From Aquibacillus albus (lineage in GTDB: Bacteria; Bacillota; Bacilli; Bacillales; Amphibacillaceae), in contig NZ_JAFBDR010000001.1 of the NCBI RefSeq assembly GCF_016908325.1, forward strand, positions 186,001 through 250,000: 64,000 bases of DNA. The letters run 5' to 3'. Within the stretch, counting starts at the first letter, position 1; each line of letters starts with the position of its first letter. Position numbers and translations under genes: made by a program. The notes under the pieces are model-generated. The model saw nothing but the letters and a program-made list of their open reading frames with translations, was not told where the DNA came from and did not search any database. This document shows positions 35,163 through 44,019 of the stretch, piece after piece.

Positions 35163-35245
35163 CCCTTTTATACCTATTTACTATTTTTATTGTAGCATAA
35201 ATCATGACAATGTTAGGCAAAGTATGAATAGGAGGTTGATGTAAG

Positions 35246-36421
35246 ATGAAACCATTTAAACGAGTATTTTTAATTGTACTCGATTCAGTAGGTATCGGGG
35301 AAGCCCCGGATGCAGATAAATTTAATGATAAAGGTGCAGATACACTTGGACATATTGCAGAGCATATGGGTGGATTAAATTTGCCTAACTTAGGAAAACT
35401 TGGGATTAGTAATATAAAGCCAATAAAAGGAATTGAAAAGGCAATACAACCAATGGCGCATTTTACCAAAATGCAAGAAGCATCAAATGGGAAAGATACG
35501 ATGACAGGTCACTGGGAAATAATGGGATTACATATTGAAAAGCCGTTTCGCACATTTGAAACATTTCCAGATGAACTAATAAACGAATTAGAATCAAGAA
35601 CAGGTAGGAAAGTTATAGGAAATAAGCCAGCATCGGGAACTGAAATTATAAAAGAGCTCGGTGAGGAACATATGAATACTGGTGCAATAATCGTTTATAC
35701 CTCTGCTGATTCCGTATTACAGATAGCTGCACATGAGGATGTTGTACCGATTGAAGAACAATATCAGATTTGTGAGATTGCTCGAGAGCTTACTTTAGAT
35801 GAGAAATATATGATTGGCCGTGTTATAGCACGCCCGTTTATTGGAGAGCCAGGCTCATTTGAGAGAACCTCAAACCGCCATGATTATGCATTAAAACCAT
35901 TTGGACGAACAGTTATGAATGAATTAAAGGATGAGAACATTGATGTCATCGCCTTAGGTAAAATATCTGATATTTATGATGGGGAAGGGGTAACAGAGTC
36001 GATTCGTACAGAAAACAATGAGGATGGAATGGAGAAGTTTATCCAATCAATGGATAAAGAATTCTATGGTTTAAATTTCCTGAATTTAGTAGATTTTGAT
36101 GCGAAATATGGTCACCGGAGAGATCCTCTAGGCTATGGAGAAGCATTAGAGACCTTTGATCAAAGACTTCCTGAGGTTTTAGATCTGCTAGAAGATGAGG
36201 ATCTTCTGATTATGACAGCAGATCATGGAAATGACCCAATTCATCATGGTACTGACCACACAAGAGAATATGTACCTTTACTTGTCTATCACAAAGGAAT
36301 TAAGCAGGGAAAAGAATTACCTATAAGAAGAACATTTGCAGATATAGGTGCTACAATTGCAGACAATTTTAAAGTGAAAATGCCAGATTACGGAACAAGT
36401 TTTTTAACAGAAATTAAATAG
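35246..36421 (+). CDS. deoB: Phosphopentomutase
   Basis: Alkaline-phosphatase-fold enzyme that interconverts (deoxy)ribose 1- and 5-phosphate in nucleoside salvage. Metal ligands in [13 protein letters not shown] and MTADHGNDP, the phosphorylated Thr region [10 protein letters not shown] and the DNRKATGTE-type NKPASGTE loop are visible. 391 residues, start behind AGGAGG. First of deoB-pupG-pdp, which together split purine and pyrimidine nucleosides and channel the sugar phosphate to glycolysis. Confidence 0.96.
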   Translation: MKPFKRVFLIVLDSVGIGEAPDADKFNDKGADTLGHIAEHMGGLNLPNLGKLGISNIKPIKGIEKAIQPMAHFTKMQEASNGKDTMTGHWEIMGLHIEKPFRTFETFPDELINELESRTGRKVIGNKPASGTEIIKELGEEHMNTGAIIVYTSADSVLQIAAHEDVVPIEEQYQICEIARELTLDEKYMIGRVIARPFIGEPGSFERTSNRHDYALKPFGRTVMNELKDENIDVIALGKISDIYDGEGVTESIRTENNEDGMEKFIQSMDKEFYGLNFLNLVDFDAKYGHRRDPLGYGEALETFDQRLPEVLDLLEDEDLLIMTADHGNDPIHHGTDHTREYVPLLVYHKGIKQGKELPIRRTFADIGATIADNFKVKMPDYGTSFLTEIK

Positions 36422-36431
36422 GGGGATTCAT

Positions 36432-37268
36432 ATGAACTCAAATCACATTTTGGAGGCTGCAGCTTTTGTAGAAAAAAGTATTAGCTATCAACCAAGTTTG
36501 GGATTAATTCTCGGATCAGGTTTAGGAGTATTGGCAGAACAGATTGAAAATCCGGTCAAAATACCCTATAAGGATATTCCGTATTTTCCTGAGTCAACGG
36601 TACAGGGACATGAAGGACAGTTAGTAATTGGGGAATTAGAAGGACAACAAGTAATTACCATGCAAGGTCGATTTCATTTTTATGAAGGGTACAGCATGGA
36701 ACAAGTGACTTTCCCAGTCCGAGTGATGAAACAATTAGGTGTTGAAAAGCTTATTGTCACCAATGCTGCAGGAGGTATAAATGAATCCTTTGAACCAGGA
36801 GACCTTATGATTATTAGAGATCATATTAATAATATGGGAACAAACCCGCTAATCGGCCGGAATGATGAAGACCTTGGCCCTAGATTTCCTGATATGTCGG
36901 AAGCCTATGATAGACAATTGATTGAACACGCAAAGGATTGTGCTCAAGTATTAAACTTACCAGTTCAAGAAGGTGTATATGTCGGTAATACTGGTCCTTC
37001 TTATGAAACAGGAGCTGAAATAAAAATGCTACGAACCCTTGGCGGTGATGTTGTAGGGATGTCTACTGTACCTGAAGTAATTGTTGCTAATCATACCGGA
37101 TTAAGCGTACTAGGGATTACTTGTATTTCTAACATGGCTGCAGGTATTTTAGATCAACCTCTTTCTCATGATGAAGTGATTGAGACAACAACAAAGGTAC
37201 GAGAAAATTTTCTTTCTTTTGTAAAACAAATAATTAGAACGTTACCTAATTTTAAGGTAAAAAGGTGA
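36432..37268 (+). CDS. pupG: Purine-nucleoside phosphorylase
   Basis: Trimeric PNP (PNP/MTAP family, PunA type) that phosphorolyses guanosine and inosine and their deoxy forms. Phosphate-binding LILGSGLG, MQGRFHFYEGY with catalytic His, VTNAAGGIN and the base-binding YVGNTGPSYETGAEI are present. 278 residues. Ten bases after deoB with its own GGGGG site. Confidence 0.95.
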   Translation: MNSNHILEAAAFVEKSISYQPSLGLILGSGLGVLAEQIENPVKIPYKDIPYFPESTVQGHEGQLVIGELEGQQVITMQGRFHFYEGYSMEQVTFPVRVMKQLGVEKLIVTNAAGGINESFEPGDLMIIRDHINNMGTNPLIGRNDEDLGPRFPDMSEAYDRQLIEHAKDCAQVLNLPVQEGVYVGNTGPSYETGAEIKMLRTLGGDVVGMSTVPEVIVANHTGLSVLGITCISNMAAGILDQPLSHDEVIETTTKVRENFLSFVKQIIRTLPNFKVKR

Positions 37269-37275
37269 TTTACAT

Positions 37276-38577
37276 ATGAGAATGGTTGATATAATAACGA
37301 AAAAAAGAAATAATGAAGAGTTGTCAGAACAGGAAATTCAATATTTTGTAGAAGGTTATACGAAAGAAACCATTCCTGATTATCAAGTATCTGCACTCCT
37401 GATGGCGATTTATTTTAATGGGATGACAGAGCTTGAAACAGCGAATTTAACTCGAGCCATGGTTGAATCTGGAGAAACAATAGATCTTAGTAAAATTCAA
37501 GGCCACAAAGTAGATAAGCATTCTACAGGTGGTGTTGGTGATAAGACAACGTTTGTTGTTGGGCCACTAGTTGCATCAGTCGGTGTACCTGTTGCAAAAA
37601 TGTCCGGAAGAGGTTTAGGCCATACTGGTGGAACTCTTGATAAATTGGAGTCTATTAAAGGGTTTGATATTGAACTTTCTAAACAAGCGTTTATTCATCA
37701 TGTAAATAAATATAGACTTGCAGTGGCTGGTCAATCCGGGAATTTAGCACCCGCAGACAAAAAGCTTTATGCACTTAGAGACGTAACTGCAACGGTTGAT
37801 TCTATTCCTTTGATTGCAAGTTCTATAATGAGCAAGAAATTAGCTTCCGGAGCTGATAGTATCGTACTAGATGTAAAAACAGGATCTGGAGCATTTATGA
37901 AGACTCTTCAAGATTCTGAAGCATTAGCCAGTGAAATGGTTAAAATTGGTCAAAACCTAAACCGCAACACGATTGCTGTAATTAGTGATATGAACCAACC
38001 TTTAGGGTTTGAAGTTGGAAATGCGAATGAAGTGAAGGAAGCAGTGGAGGTATTGCAAGGAAAACGTGTCAATGATTTAAGAGAGCTCGCTTTGGAAATA
38101 GGGTCACATATGGCTGTCTTAGCTGAGGTATTTGAAACCTATGAAAAAGCATATCAAGTACTTGAAAATAACTTGGATAATGGGAGAGCATTTGCTATCT
38201 TTCGAGACTTTGTTAAAGCTCAGGGCGGAAGTGTGGAAATGATTGATGATCTGTCTAAATTACCAACTGCTTCACATCATATAGAAGTAAAAGCAACAGA
38301 AGAGGGTTATATTGAAGAAATTGATGCAGAGTCTATCGGTATCGCTGCAATGTTCTTAGGTGCTGGTAGAGCAACCAAAGAGGACAAAATAAATTATGGA
38401 GTAGGCATCACTTTGAAAAAGAAAATTGGAGATCAAGTAAAGATAGGTGAACCTCTAGTTGTATTACACAGTGATGATCCTTCACCAAACGATTCAATAC
38501 AAAAAGTAATGCAATCCTATAAAATTTCTTCAACTATTACTGAAAAAAAACAATTAATTTATAAAGTGATTTATTAA
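37276..38577 (+). CDS. pdp: Pyrimidine-nucleoside phosphorylase
   Basis: Phosphorolyses uridine, deoxyuridine and thymidine. Glycosyl-transferase-family 3 fold: N-terminal helical domain, the KHSTGGVGDKTT phosphate site (about residues 80-91), MSGRGLGHTGGTLDKLES and VLDVKTGSGAFM. 433 residues. In B. subtilis pdp lies elsewhere, while here it sits between pupG and dacF and completes a salvage operon. A long inverted repeat follows. Confidence 0.95.
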   Translation: MRMVDIITKKRNNEELSEQEIQYFVEGYTKETIPDYQVSALLMAIYFNGMTELETANLTRAMVESGETIDLSKIQGHKVDKHSTGGVGDKTTFVVGPLVASVGVPVAKMSGRGLGHTGGTLDKLESIKGFDIELSKQAFIHHVNKYRLAVAGQSGNLAPADKKLYALRDVTATVDSIPLIASSIMSKKLASGADSIVLDVKTGSGAFMKTLQDSEALASEMVKIGQNLNRNTIAVISDMNQPLGFEVGNANEVKEAVEVLQGKRVNDLRELALEIGSHMAVLAEVFETYEKAYQVLENNLDNGRAFAIFRDFVKAQGGSVEMIDDLSKLPTASHHIEVKATEEGYIEEIDAESIGIAAMFLGAGRATKEDKINYGVGITLKKKIGDQVKIGEPLVVLHSDDPSPNDSIQKVMQSYKISSTITEKKQLIYKVIY

Positions 38578-38592
38578 TCAAAATATATCGTG

Positions 38593-38709
38593 ATAAAAAA
38601 AGTAAGATGTTTCTTAAAGAATTGTTCTGTTTTAAGCTGTGAGTCAACTCGTAACAAGCTTATGCCAAGGCAATAACAATACTTTAACGATACATCTTAT
38701 TTTTTTTGT
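38593..38709. repeat. 117-bp imperfect inverted repeat, probable terminator of deoB-pupG-pdp
   Basis: Outer arms AAAAAAAGTAAGATGT and ACATCTTATTTTTTTT pair almost perfectly; further in, GTTAAAGTATTGTT-like sequence on the right complements CTTAAAGAATTGTT on the left. It ends in T8. Far longer than a normal terminator, it resembles the inverted repeats after qoxD and ribT in size but not sequence. Confidence 0.7.
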
Positions 38710-38737
38710 TATAAAAAATTCTGTTCATGGAAAAAAT
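38709..38737 (+). promoter_or_regulatory. Candidate sigma-F/sigma-G promoter of dacF
   Basis: TTATA (38709-38713), 15-bp gap, GGAAAAAAT (38729-38737). The -10 fits the sigma-F pattern GGNNANANT and the -35 is one base off GTATA. dacF is sigma-F/G dependent in B. subtilis. Confidence 0.55.
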
Positions 38738-38766
38738 ATGAATACTACATATATGGAGGTATTCAC

Positions 38767-39951
38767 ATGAAAAAGATTATCTTTCCTTTATTGACTATGT
38801 TATTTGTAATTTTTAATGTTGCTGAGCCGATTTTAGCAGAAGAAGAAAAAGACAGTGAACAGAATAATCAAATAAATTTAGCTGAGAATTCACAATCAGC
38901 ATTATTGCTAGAAAAAGACACAGGAAAAATCTTGTTTGAAAAAAACGCACATGAACAGCTTCCACCTGCTAGTATGACAAAAATTATGACATTAGTATTA
39001 ATAATGGAAGCTCTTGATGACGGAAAAATCAAACTCGACGAAAAAGTACGGATTAGCGAACATGCAGCATCGATGGGTGGATCACAAATTTTCTTAGAAG
39101 CTGGCGAAGAAATGACTGTTAAAGATTTATTAAAAGGTGTCGCAGTAGCTTCAGGTAATGATGCAAGTGTTGCTTTGGCTGAACGTATTGCTGGAAGTGA
39201 AGAGGCATTTGTAAATATGATGAATCAAAAAGTAAAGGAATTAGGATTAGAAAATACTAACTTTGAAAATACAACTGGGCTTCCTTCTGATAATCATTAT
39301 AGTACTGCGTATGACATGGGCTTAATGGCGAAAGAACTTTTAAAACATGAAGAGATAACCGATTATACTAGTATTTATGACGATTATTTAAGAAAAGGTA
39401 CAGAAGATGAATTTTGGTTAGTAAATACAAATAAATTAGTGAAATTTTACGATGGGGTAGATGGGCTTAAAACTGGTTACACAAGGGAAGCGAAATATTG
39501 TTTGACTGCTACAGCTTTAAAAGATGGTATGCGGACAATTGCAGTTGTTATGGGAGCAGATACAACCAAAAAAAGAAATAGTGATGTAACACAAATGCTA
39601 GATTTTGCATATTCACAATACGGTACAAAACAACTATTTGAAAGTAAACAACCAGTTTCTAAGCTAGAAATGATTAAAGCAGATAAAGATAATATTGACG
39701 TGGTTACAGAAGACTCTGTATCTGTTGTTTATAAAAAAGGGGAAGAGTTGGAAGATATAGAAACAAAGGTTACTGTCATCAAAGATGTAGAACTGCCGAT
39801 GAAAAAAGGCTCTACCGTTGGGAAGCTTGAAGTAATTAAAGGTGGTAAAGTTTTATCTGAGACACCTTTAATTATTATGGAAGATGTAAAACAAGCAGGA
39901 TTCTTTAAGTTATTTAAGCGTTCAATGGACGAAATGGTAAAAAGAGGATAA
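38767..39951 (+). CDS. dacF: D-alanyl-D-alanine carboxypeptidase DacF
   Basis: Penicillin-binding protein (peptidase S11) acting on spore peptidoglycan from the forespore side. Signal peptide (residues 1-24, cleavage after LAE region), active SxxK Ser69/Lys72 in PASMTK, SGN in [11 protein letters not shown] in LKTGYT, then the S11 C-terminal beta domain and an amphipathic end helix ([16 protein letters not shown]) for membrane attachment. 394 residues. Placed before spoIIAA as in B. subtilis. Confidence 0.95.
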   Translation: MKKIIFPLLTMLFVIFNVAEPILAEEEKDSEQNNQINLAENSQSALLLEKDTGKILFEKNAHEQLPPASMTKIMTLVLIMEALDDGKIKLDEKVRISEHAASMGGSQIFLEAGEEMTVKDLLKGVAVASGNDASVALAERIAGSEEAFVNMMNQKVKELGLENTNFENTTGLPSDNHYSTAYDMGLMAKELLKHEEITDYTSIYDDYLRKGTEDEFWLVNTNKLVKFYDGVDGLKTGYTREAKYCLTATALKDGMRTIAVVMGADTTKKRNSDVTQMLDFAYSQYGTKQLFESKQPVSKLEMIKADKDNIDVVTEDSVSVVYKKGEELEDIETKVTVIKDVELPMKKGSTVGKLEVIKGGKVLSETPLIIMEDVKQAGFFKLFKRSMDEMVKRG

Positions 39952-40017
39952 CGCAAATAGTCACTCCAAAGAGAAAAGCGTGAAAAAATACTATTTTTTA
40001 CGAATAATCACTTCTTT

Positions 40018-40054
40018 TGTCGACAAGAAGGATTTCGCTCCTTCAAAAGAGAAA
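40018..40054 (+). promoter_or_regulatory. Spo0A box and candidate sigma-H promoter of spoIIA
   Basis: TGTCGAC (40018-40024), within the palindrome TTGTCGACAA, is one base from the Spo0A box TGTCGAA. Five bases on, AGGATTT (40029-40035) fits the sigma-H -35; 14-15 bp later GAAAA stands where GAAT is expected. Known control of spoIIA by Spo0A and sigma-H supports the reading. Confidence 0.5.
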
Positions 40055-40090
40055 AGATTCACTACAGAATTATGTAAGGAGGAATCAGTA

Positions 40091-40444
40091 GTGAGTCTTT
40101 CTGTTCAATTAACAACGAAAGAAGATGTACTTTTAGTTCGGCTCGTTGGTGAGCTTGATCACCACGCAGCAGAAAATTTAAAGCAGGAAATGCAAACAGC
40201 AATGAGGGAAAAAAATGCAAAACATGTCATTTTGAATCTAGAGAGTTTATCATTTATGGATAGTTCAGGATTGGGAGTCATTCTTGGAAGGTATAAAGAA
40301 GTGAAACAATCTGGTGGAGAAATGGTAGTGTGCTCTATTTCTCCCGCCGTAAAACGCTTATTTGATATGTCAGGGTTATTTAAGATTATACGCTTGGAAG
40401 AGAGTGAAGAGTTTGCGCTTTTAAGCTTGGGGGTGGCTTCATGA
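40091..40444 (+). CDS. spoIIAA: Anti-sigma F factor antagonist SpoIIAA
   Basis: STAS-domain switch protein: unphosphorylated it frees sigma-F from SpoIIAB in the forespore; SpoIIAB phosphorylates Ser58. Ser58 is seen in [17 protein letters not shown]. The GTG at 40091, behind TAAGGAGGAATC, gives 117 residues, exactly the B. subtilis length; the frame upstream to 39980 crosses the promoter and is rejected. Overlaps spoIIAB by 4 bp. Confidence 0.97.
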   Translation: MSLSVQLTTKEDVLLVRLVGELDHHAAENLKQEMQTAMREKNAKHVILNLESLSFMDSSGLGVILGRYKEVKQSGGEMVVCSISPAVKRLFDMSGLFKIIRLEESEEFALLSLGVAS

Positions 40445-40881
40445 AAAATACAATGAATCTGGAGTTTTCAAGTTTAAGTTCCAATGAGTCTTTTGCTCGG
40501 GTAACTGTAGCAGCATTTGTTTCACAATTGGATCCAACTATGGATGAACTTACAGAAATCAAAACAGTTGTTTCTGAAGCGGTGACAAATTCAATTATTC
40601 ATGGATATAACAATCAATTAGATCAGAAAATCCATATTTCTTGTACACTCAACGATGATGTGGTGGAGTTGGAAATCAGAGATGAAGGAATTGGTATTGA
40701 CAATATTGAAGAAGCAAAACAGCCTCTTTATACATCTAAGCCAGAATTAGAAAGGTCAGGAATGGGCTTCACAATTATGGAAAATTTTATGGATAAGGTT
40801 GAAATAAATTCTGCTCCCGGTCATGGAACAACAGTGAAACTAATTAAACATTTTAAGAAGAGTAAAACCTTATGCAACTAA
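40441..40881 (+). CDS. spoIIAB: Anti-sigma F factor and kinase SpoIIAB
   Basis: GHKL-fold serine kinase that binds sigma-F and phosphorylates SpoIIAA. ATP site: N box [14 protein letters not shown]1 box RDEGIGI, G2 GMGFTIM and GTTVKL near the end. 146 residues. Start overlaps the spoIIAA stop (ATGA); 10 bp before sigF. Confidence 0.97.
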   Translation: MKNTMNLEFSSLSSNESFARVTVAAFVSQLDPTMDELTEIKTVVSEAVTNSIIHGYNNQLDQKIHISCTLNDDVVELEIRDEGIGIDNIEEAKQPLYTSKPELERSGMGFTIMENFMDKVEINSAPGHGTTVKLIKHFKKSKTLCN

Positions 40882-40891
40882 GGGGATGCCT

Positions 40892-41647
40892 ATGAAAATA
40901 GAACTTAATAAAACAAAAAAGGAAGAACAACTAACAGATGCTGAGGTAAAACATTATATTTCCCTTAGTCAAGAAGGTGATTCATCTGCGAGAGACCTTT
41001 TAGTTGAAAAAAATGTTCGACTTGTATGGTCAGTTGTTCAACGTTTTATTAACCGTGGATATGATGCAGATGATTTATTTCAGATCGGGTGTATTGGTTT
41101 ATTAAAGTCGATTGACAAATTTGACCTTTCCTATGATGTGCGCTTTTCTACTTATGCAGTGCCAATGATAATTGGTGAGATACAACGCTTTATTCGCGAC
41201 GATGGCAGTGTAAAGGTAAGTAGATCTTTAAAAGAAGTAGGAAACAAAATTAGAAAGAAAAAAGATGAATTGACGAAGGATTTTGGAAGGGCTCCTACTG
41301 TTAATGAGTTAGCTGGTGCGTTAGAGCTCACACCGGAAGAGGTCGTCCATGCTCAGGAAGCTTCCAAGGCACCACACTCTATCCATGAGACCGTCTATGA
41401 AAATGACGGAGATCCAATTACCCTTCTGGATCAAATAGCAGACCAGGATACAAAATGGTTTGATAAAATTGCTTTAGAGGAAGCAATTAGAGAATTAGAT
41501 GAGCGAGAGCGACTTATTGTTTATTTGCGATATTATAAAGACAAAACACAGTCGGAAGTAGCAGAAAGGTTAGAAATCTCACAGGTGCAAGTTTCGAGGT
41601 TAGAAAAAAGAATTTTACAATTTATAAAAGACCAAGTCGGTCTATAA
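40892..41647 (+). CDS. sigF: RNA polymerase sigma-F factor
   Basis: First forespore-specific sigma factor. Region 2 (RDLLVEKNVRLVWSVVQRF, DDLFQIGCIGLLKSIDKFD, FSTYAVPMIIGEIQRF), region 3 (KVSRSLKEVGNKI) and region 4 HTH (YLRYYKDKTQSEVAERL, ISQVQVSRLEK) are complete. An ATG at 40886 touches AAGGGG; the ATG at 40892 has correct spacing and aligns with the B. subtilis start (251 residues). Ends in a strong terminator. Confidence 0.97.
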   Translation: MKIELNKTKKEEQLTDAEVKHYISLSQEGDSSARDLLVEKNVRLVWSVVQRFINRGYDADDLFQIGCIGLLKSIDKFDLSYDVRFSTYAVPMIIGEIQRFIRDDGSVKVSRSLKEVGNKIRKKKDELTKDFGRAPTVNELAGALELTPEEVVHAQEASKAPHSIHETVYENDGDPITLLDQIADQDTKWFDKIALEEAIRELDERERLIVYLRYYKDKTQSEVAERLEISQVQVSRLEKRILQFIKDQVGL

Positions 41648-41662
41648 ATGATAGTTTATATC

Positions 41663-41699
41663 AGGTCTATTCCATTAACAGTGGAATAGACCTTTTTTC
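41663..41699 (+). terminator. Terminator of the spoIIA operon
   Basis: Perfect arms AGGTCTATTCCA and TGGAATAGACCT with loop TTAACAG, then T6. Confidence 0.95.
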
Positions 41700-41776
41700 T
41701 TTCTATCATGCGTAACATACGATTAATGCGCAATACTTTGAAGTTTATTGACGGACGATAATAGTGGTTAACCACC

Positions 41777-41896
41777 GCTGTGGAAAAACACTCGCTTTCC
41801 GCGGGCAACGCCTCAGCCTCCTCGGAAGCAAAAACCGCTTCCTGCGGGGTCTTCACCTGTTGCTTTTCCCGCAGGAGTCTCGCATTTTTCCACAGC
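41777..41896. repeat. 120-bp extragenic repeat, copy 1
   Basis: Bounded by perfect 12-bp terminal inverted repeats GCTGTGGAAAAA and TTTTTCCACAGC. The GC-rich inside contains CTTTCCGCGGGC, GCCTCAGCCTCCTC, TGCGGGGTCTTC and TTCCCGCAGGAGTCT, shared in the same order, on the other strand, with copy 2 at 42027. No open reading frame. The family resembles repeats seen between genes in many Bacillaceae. Confidence 0.85.
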
Positions 41897-42026
41897 TGGA
41901 TTTTTTTCTTATTTAGATAAGAAAATTGTCTAATTGCTATCCATAGTACTTTTTAATGAACTTTTTATATTTGCTTTTTTAACAAGCAATTATCGTTTAT
42001 ATTGAGAAATTTTCAATATCAGCGTA

Positions 42027-42139
42027 GGCAGAATACGTAGACTCCTGCGGGAACAGCACGTGTCCGAAGACCCCGCAAGAAGCGTTCTGTGCTTCTGAGG
42101 AGGCTGAGGCCGTGCCCGCGGAAAGCGAAGTATTCTGCC
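42027..42139. repeat. 113-bp extragenic repeat, copy 2, inverted
   Basis: Perfect 10-bp ends GGCAGAATAC and GTATTCTGCC. Its reverse complement shares the internal blocks of copy 1 (CTTTCCGCGGGC, GCCTCAGCCTCCTC, TGCGGGGTCTTC, CCCGCAGGAGTCT) although the outer ends differ, so the ends co-vary within each copy. Between the copies (41897-42026) and up to the spoVA promoter there is AT-rich sequence with no gene. Confidence 0.85.
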
Positions 42140-42314
42140 GAAGCGATTATTGCACCCGATTCAAAAAGAGTGTATTAAAGCAAATCCATTCAAGGGTTAT
42201 TGCGCATTATGTGTCAATTGTGTAGTAAAAAAACGAAGATTACGAAAAGAGCCTTAAAGAATGAAGCTTTTGTTGTTCTTATAAGGACAATAATGATTTT
42301 TCTAAGGGTGAAGT

Positions 42315-42344
42315 GAATGAGATACATAAATCTGTTCCATACTA
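42315..42344 (+). promoter_or_regulatory. Sigma-G promoter of the spoVA operon
   Basis: GAATG (42315-42319), 18 bp, CATACTA (42338-42344): a full match to the sigma-G pattern GMATR-N18-CATNNTA, 38 bp before spoVAA. Forespore expression is as known for spoVA. Confidence 0.8.
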
Positions 42345-42381
42345 AAAAAACACAATGATTTCCGTAAAGGAGGAAATTTAT

Positions 42382-43002
42382 ATGGGGGGAATTATTTATT
42401 TAAGATTAAAAAAACATATAACAGTAAAGAAAAATAGTGTTATTCGATTAAAGGACATAGCTTTTTTATCTGGAAATACAAACCTCAAACAAGAAATAAA
42501 TGAAACTTTTATATATAAAATCACAGACTCTGATCAAAGTGTTTCAGTAATCGACGGATTTATAGTTGTAGAACAATTAGTTAAAAAATTTCCATCGATT
42601 GAAATCCAGCAATTTGGTCCAAATCAAACCATTGTTCAAGTAGAGAGGCAAAACCGTATTCCATCATTATTTATGGTATCGATTATTTGGTTATTACTTT
42701 TTATTGGTTCAGCTATGGCCATCATGAACTTTCATTACGATGTGAGTATGAGAGGAGTACAAATAAAATTACATTATTTATTAACGGGTGAGGAAACAAA
42801 TTATCCACTATGGATGCAAATACCATATTCTTTAGGGCTGGGTATAGGAATGATACTGTTTTTTAATCATTTATTTAAAAAAAGATTTAATGAAGAGCCT
42901 AGTCCACTTGAAATTGAATTATTTAAGTATCAACAAGACCTGGATAGTTATGTTTCTCATTATGAGAATTCGATGAACAACCAAAAAAATGATAATAAAT
43001 AG
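42382..43002 (+). CDS. spoVAA: Stage V sporulation protein AA
   Basis: Inner-spore-membrane protein of the dipicolinic-acid channel system. A soluble N-terminal half (residues 1-95) is followed by two membrane helices (about 98-118 and 145-165) and a charged tail. The ATG 42382 follows AAAGGAGG and gives 206 residues, as in B. subtilis; ATG 42355 has no site. Overlaps spoVAB by 14 bp. Confidence 0.92.
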   Translation: MGGIIYLRLKKHITVKKNSVIRLKDIAFLSGNTNLKQEINETFIYKITDSDQSVSVIDGFIVVEQLVKKFPSIEIQQFGPNQTIVQVERQNRIPSLFMVSIIWLLLFIGSAMAIMNFHYDVSMRGVQIKLHYLLTGEETNYPLWMQIPYSLGLGIGMILFFNHLFKKRFNEEPSPLEIELFKYQQDLDSYVSHYENSMNNQKNDNK

Positions 43003-43408
43003 ACTTGCTGAGGTTTTTGTTGGTTTCGCTTCTGGTCTTGTTGTAGGTACTGGGTTTGTGGCTTTTCTTACGGTATTAGGTATAATTCCTCGGTTGGTCC
43101 AATTAAGTAAATCAATTAAATATGTAAACAAGTATCAAGCGGCTGTTATTTTAGGAGCTTTATTAGGAGTATATCTATCCTTTACAGATATATCAATTAG
43201 AGGATCAACGATGTTGGTGTTTTTATGGGGAGGATTTCACGGTATATTTATCGGAATGTTGGCAGCAGCATTAACCGAAGTTCTAAATGTCTTTCCTTTG
43301 TTAGCAAAAAGAATTGGAATAGAGAACCACATTATATGGTTATTAATGGCAATAGTATTTGGCAAAATATTTGGATCACTTTTTCAATGGCTTTACTTTG
43401 TACTTTAA
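42989..43408 (+). CDS. spoVAB: Stage V sporulation protein AB
   Basis: A 139-residue protein with about four membrane helices, second gene of the spoVA operon; part of the spore membrane complex that moves dipicolinic acid. The start FVGFASGLVVGTGFVAFLTVLG and the block FLWGGFHGIFIGMLAAALTE match the family. Its start lies inside spoVAA, so translation is coupled. A 44-bp gap leads to spoVAEA, where spoVAC, spoVAD and spoVAEB would stand in B. subtilis. Confidence 0.92.
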   Translation: MIINRLAEVFVGFASGLVVGTGFVAFLTVLGIIPRLVQLSKSIKYVNKYQAAVILGALLGVYLSFTDISIRGSTMLVFLWGGFHGIFIGMLAAALTEVLNVFPLLAKRIGIENHIIWLLMAIVFGKIFGSLFQWLYFVL

Positions 43409-43452
43409 AAATTTTGATATTCATCTTTTTCTTGTGAAAGGATAGATTTATT

Positions 43453-44019
43453 ATGGCTGAAATGAAGAAAGTTATTATTATAACTGACGGGGATGAGTAT
43501 GCGCGAAAAACTCTTGATTTTTTAGCAAATGAACTAGGGGGTACTTGTCTTTCTTATTTAGCAGATAATCCTTCTAAAGTTTCACCGGAAGAAGTAAAAC
43601 AAGCAATTTTTGACGCAACGGAACAGCCCATATATGTAATGATTGATGATGCAGGTGTGTTAGGTGTAGGGTATGGAGAAAAAATACTCCTTGCATTGGC
43701 AGATGACCCACAAATTGAAATAATTGGAGCAGTTGCGGTGGCTGCACATACATGCAATATGGAGTGGTCCAGGTTTACCTTCGCCATTGATTCTAACGGG
43801 GAGTTAATACCTAATGGTGTTGATAAAGAAGGTGTTTTAATACCGGAAGTTGGAAGGATGAGTGGTGACACAGTATATTTGTTAGATCGTCTAGACCTTC
43901 CATTAGTGATTGCAATTGGTGACATTGGAAAAATGCAAGGAAAAGATGATATAAGCAAAGGGTCTCCCATTACGAGAAAAGCAATTGAAATTATTTTGGA
44001 AAGAGGTGGATTAAAATGA
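43453..44019 (+). CDS. spoVAEA: Stage V sporulation protein AEa
   Basis: Soluble 188-residue protein of the spoVA operon. Diagnostic blocks: KKVIIITDGDEYARKTLDF, VMIDDAGVLGVGYGE, GAVAVAAHT and the C-terminal GDIGKMQGKDDISKGSPITRKA (read across residues 159-180). The role is not clear even in B. subtilis. ATGA overlap with spoVAF. Confidence 0.92.
   Translation: MAEMKKVIIITDGDEYARKTLDFLANELGGTCLSYLADNPSKVSPEEVKQAIFDATEQPIYVMIDDAGVLGVGYGEKILLALADDPQIEIIGAVAVAAHTCNMEWSRFTFAIDSNGELIPNGVDKEGVLIPEVGRMSGDTVYLLDRLDLPLVIAIGDIGKMQGKDDISKGSPITRKAIEIILERGGLK

Noticed and set aside
39980-40090. 37-codon N-terminal extension of SpoIIAA
   Set aside because: It would cover the Spo0A box and the ribosome-binding site, and the GTG at 40091 gives the exact family length.
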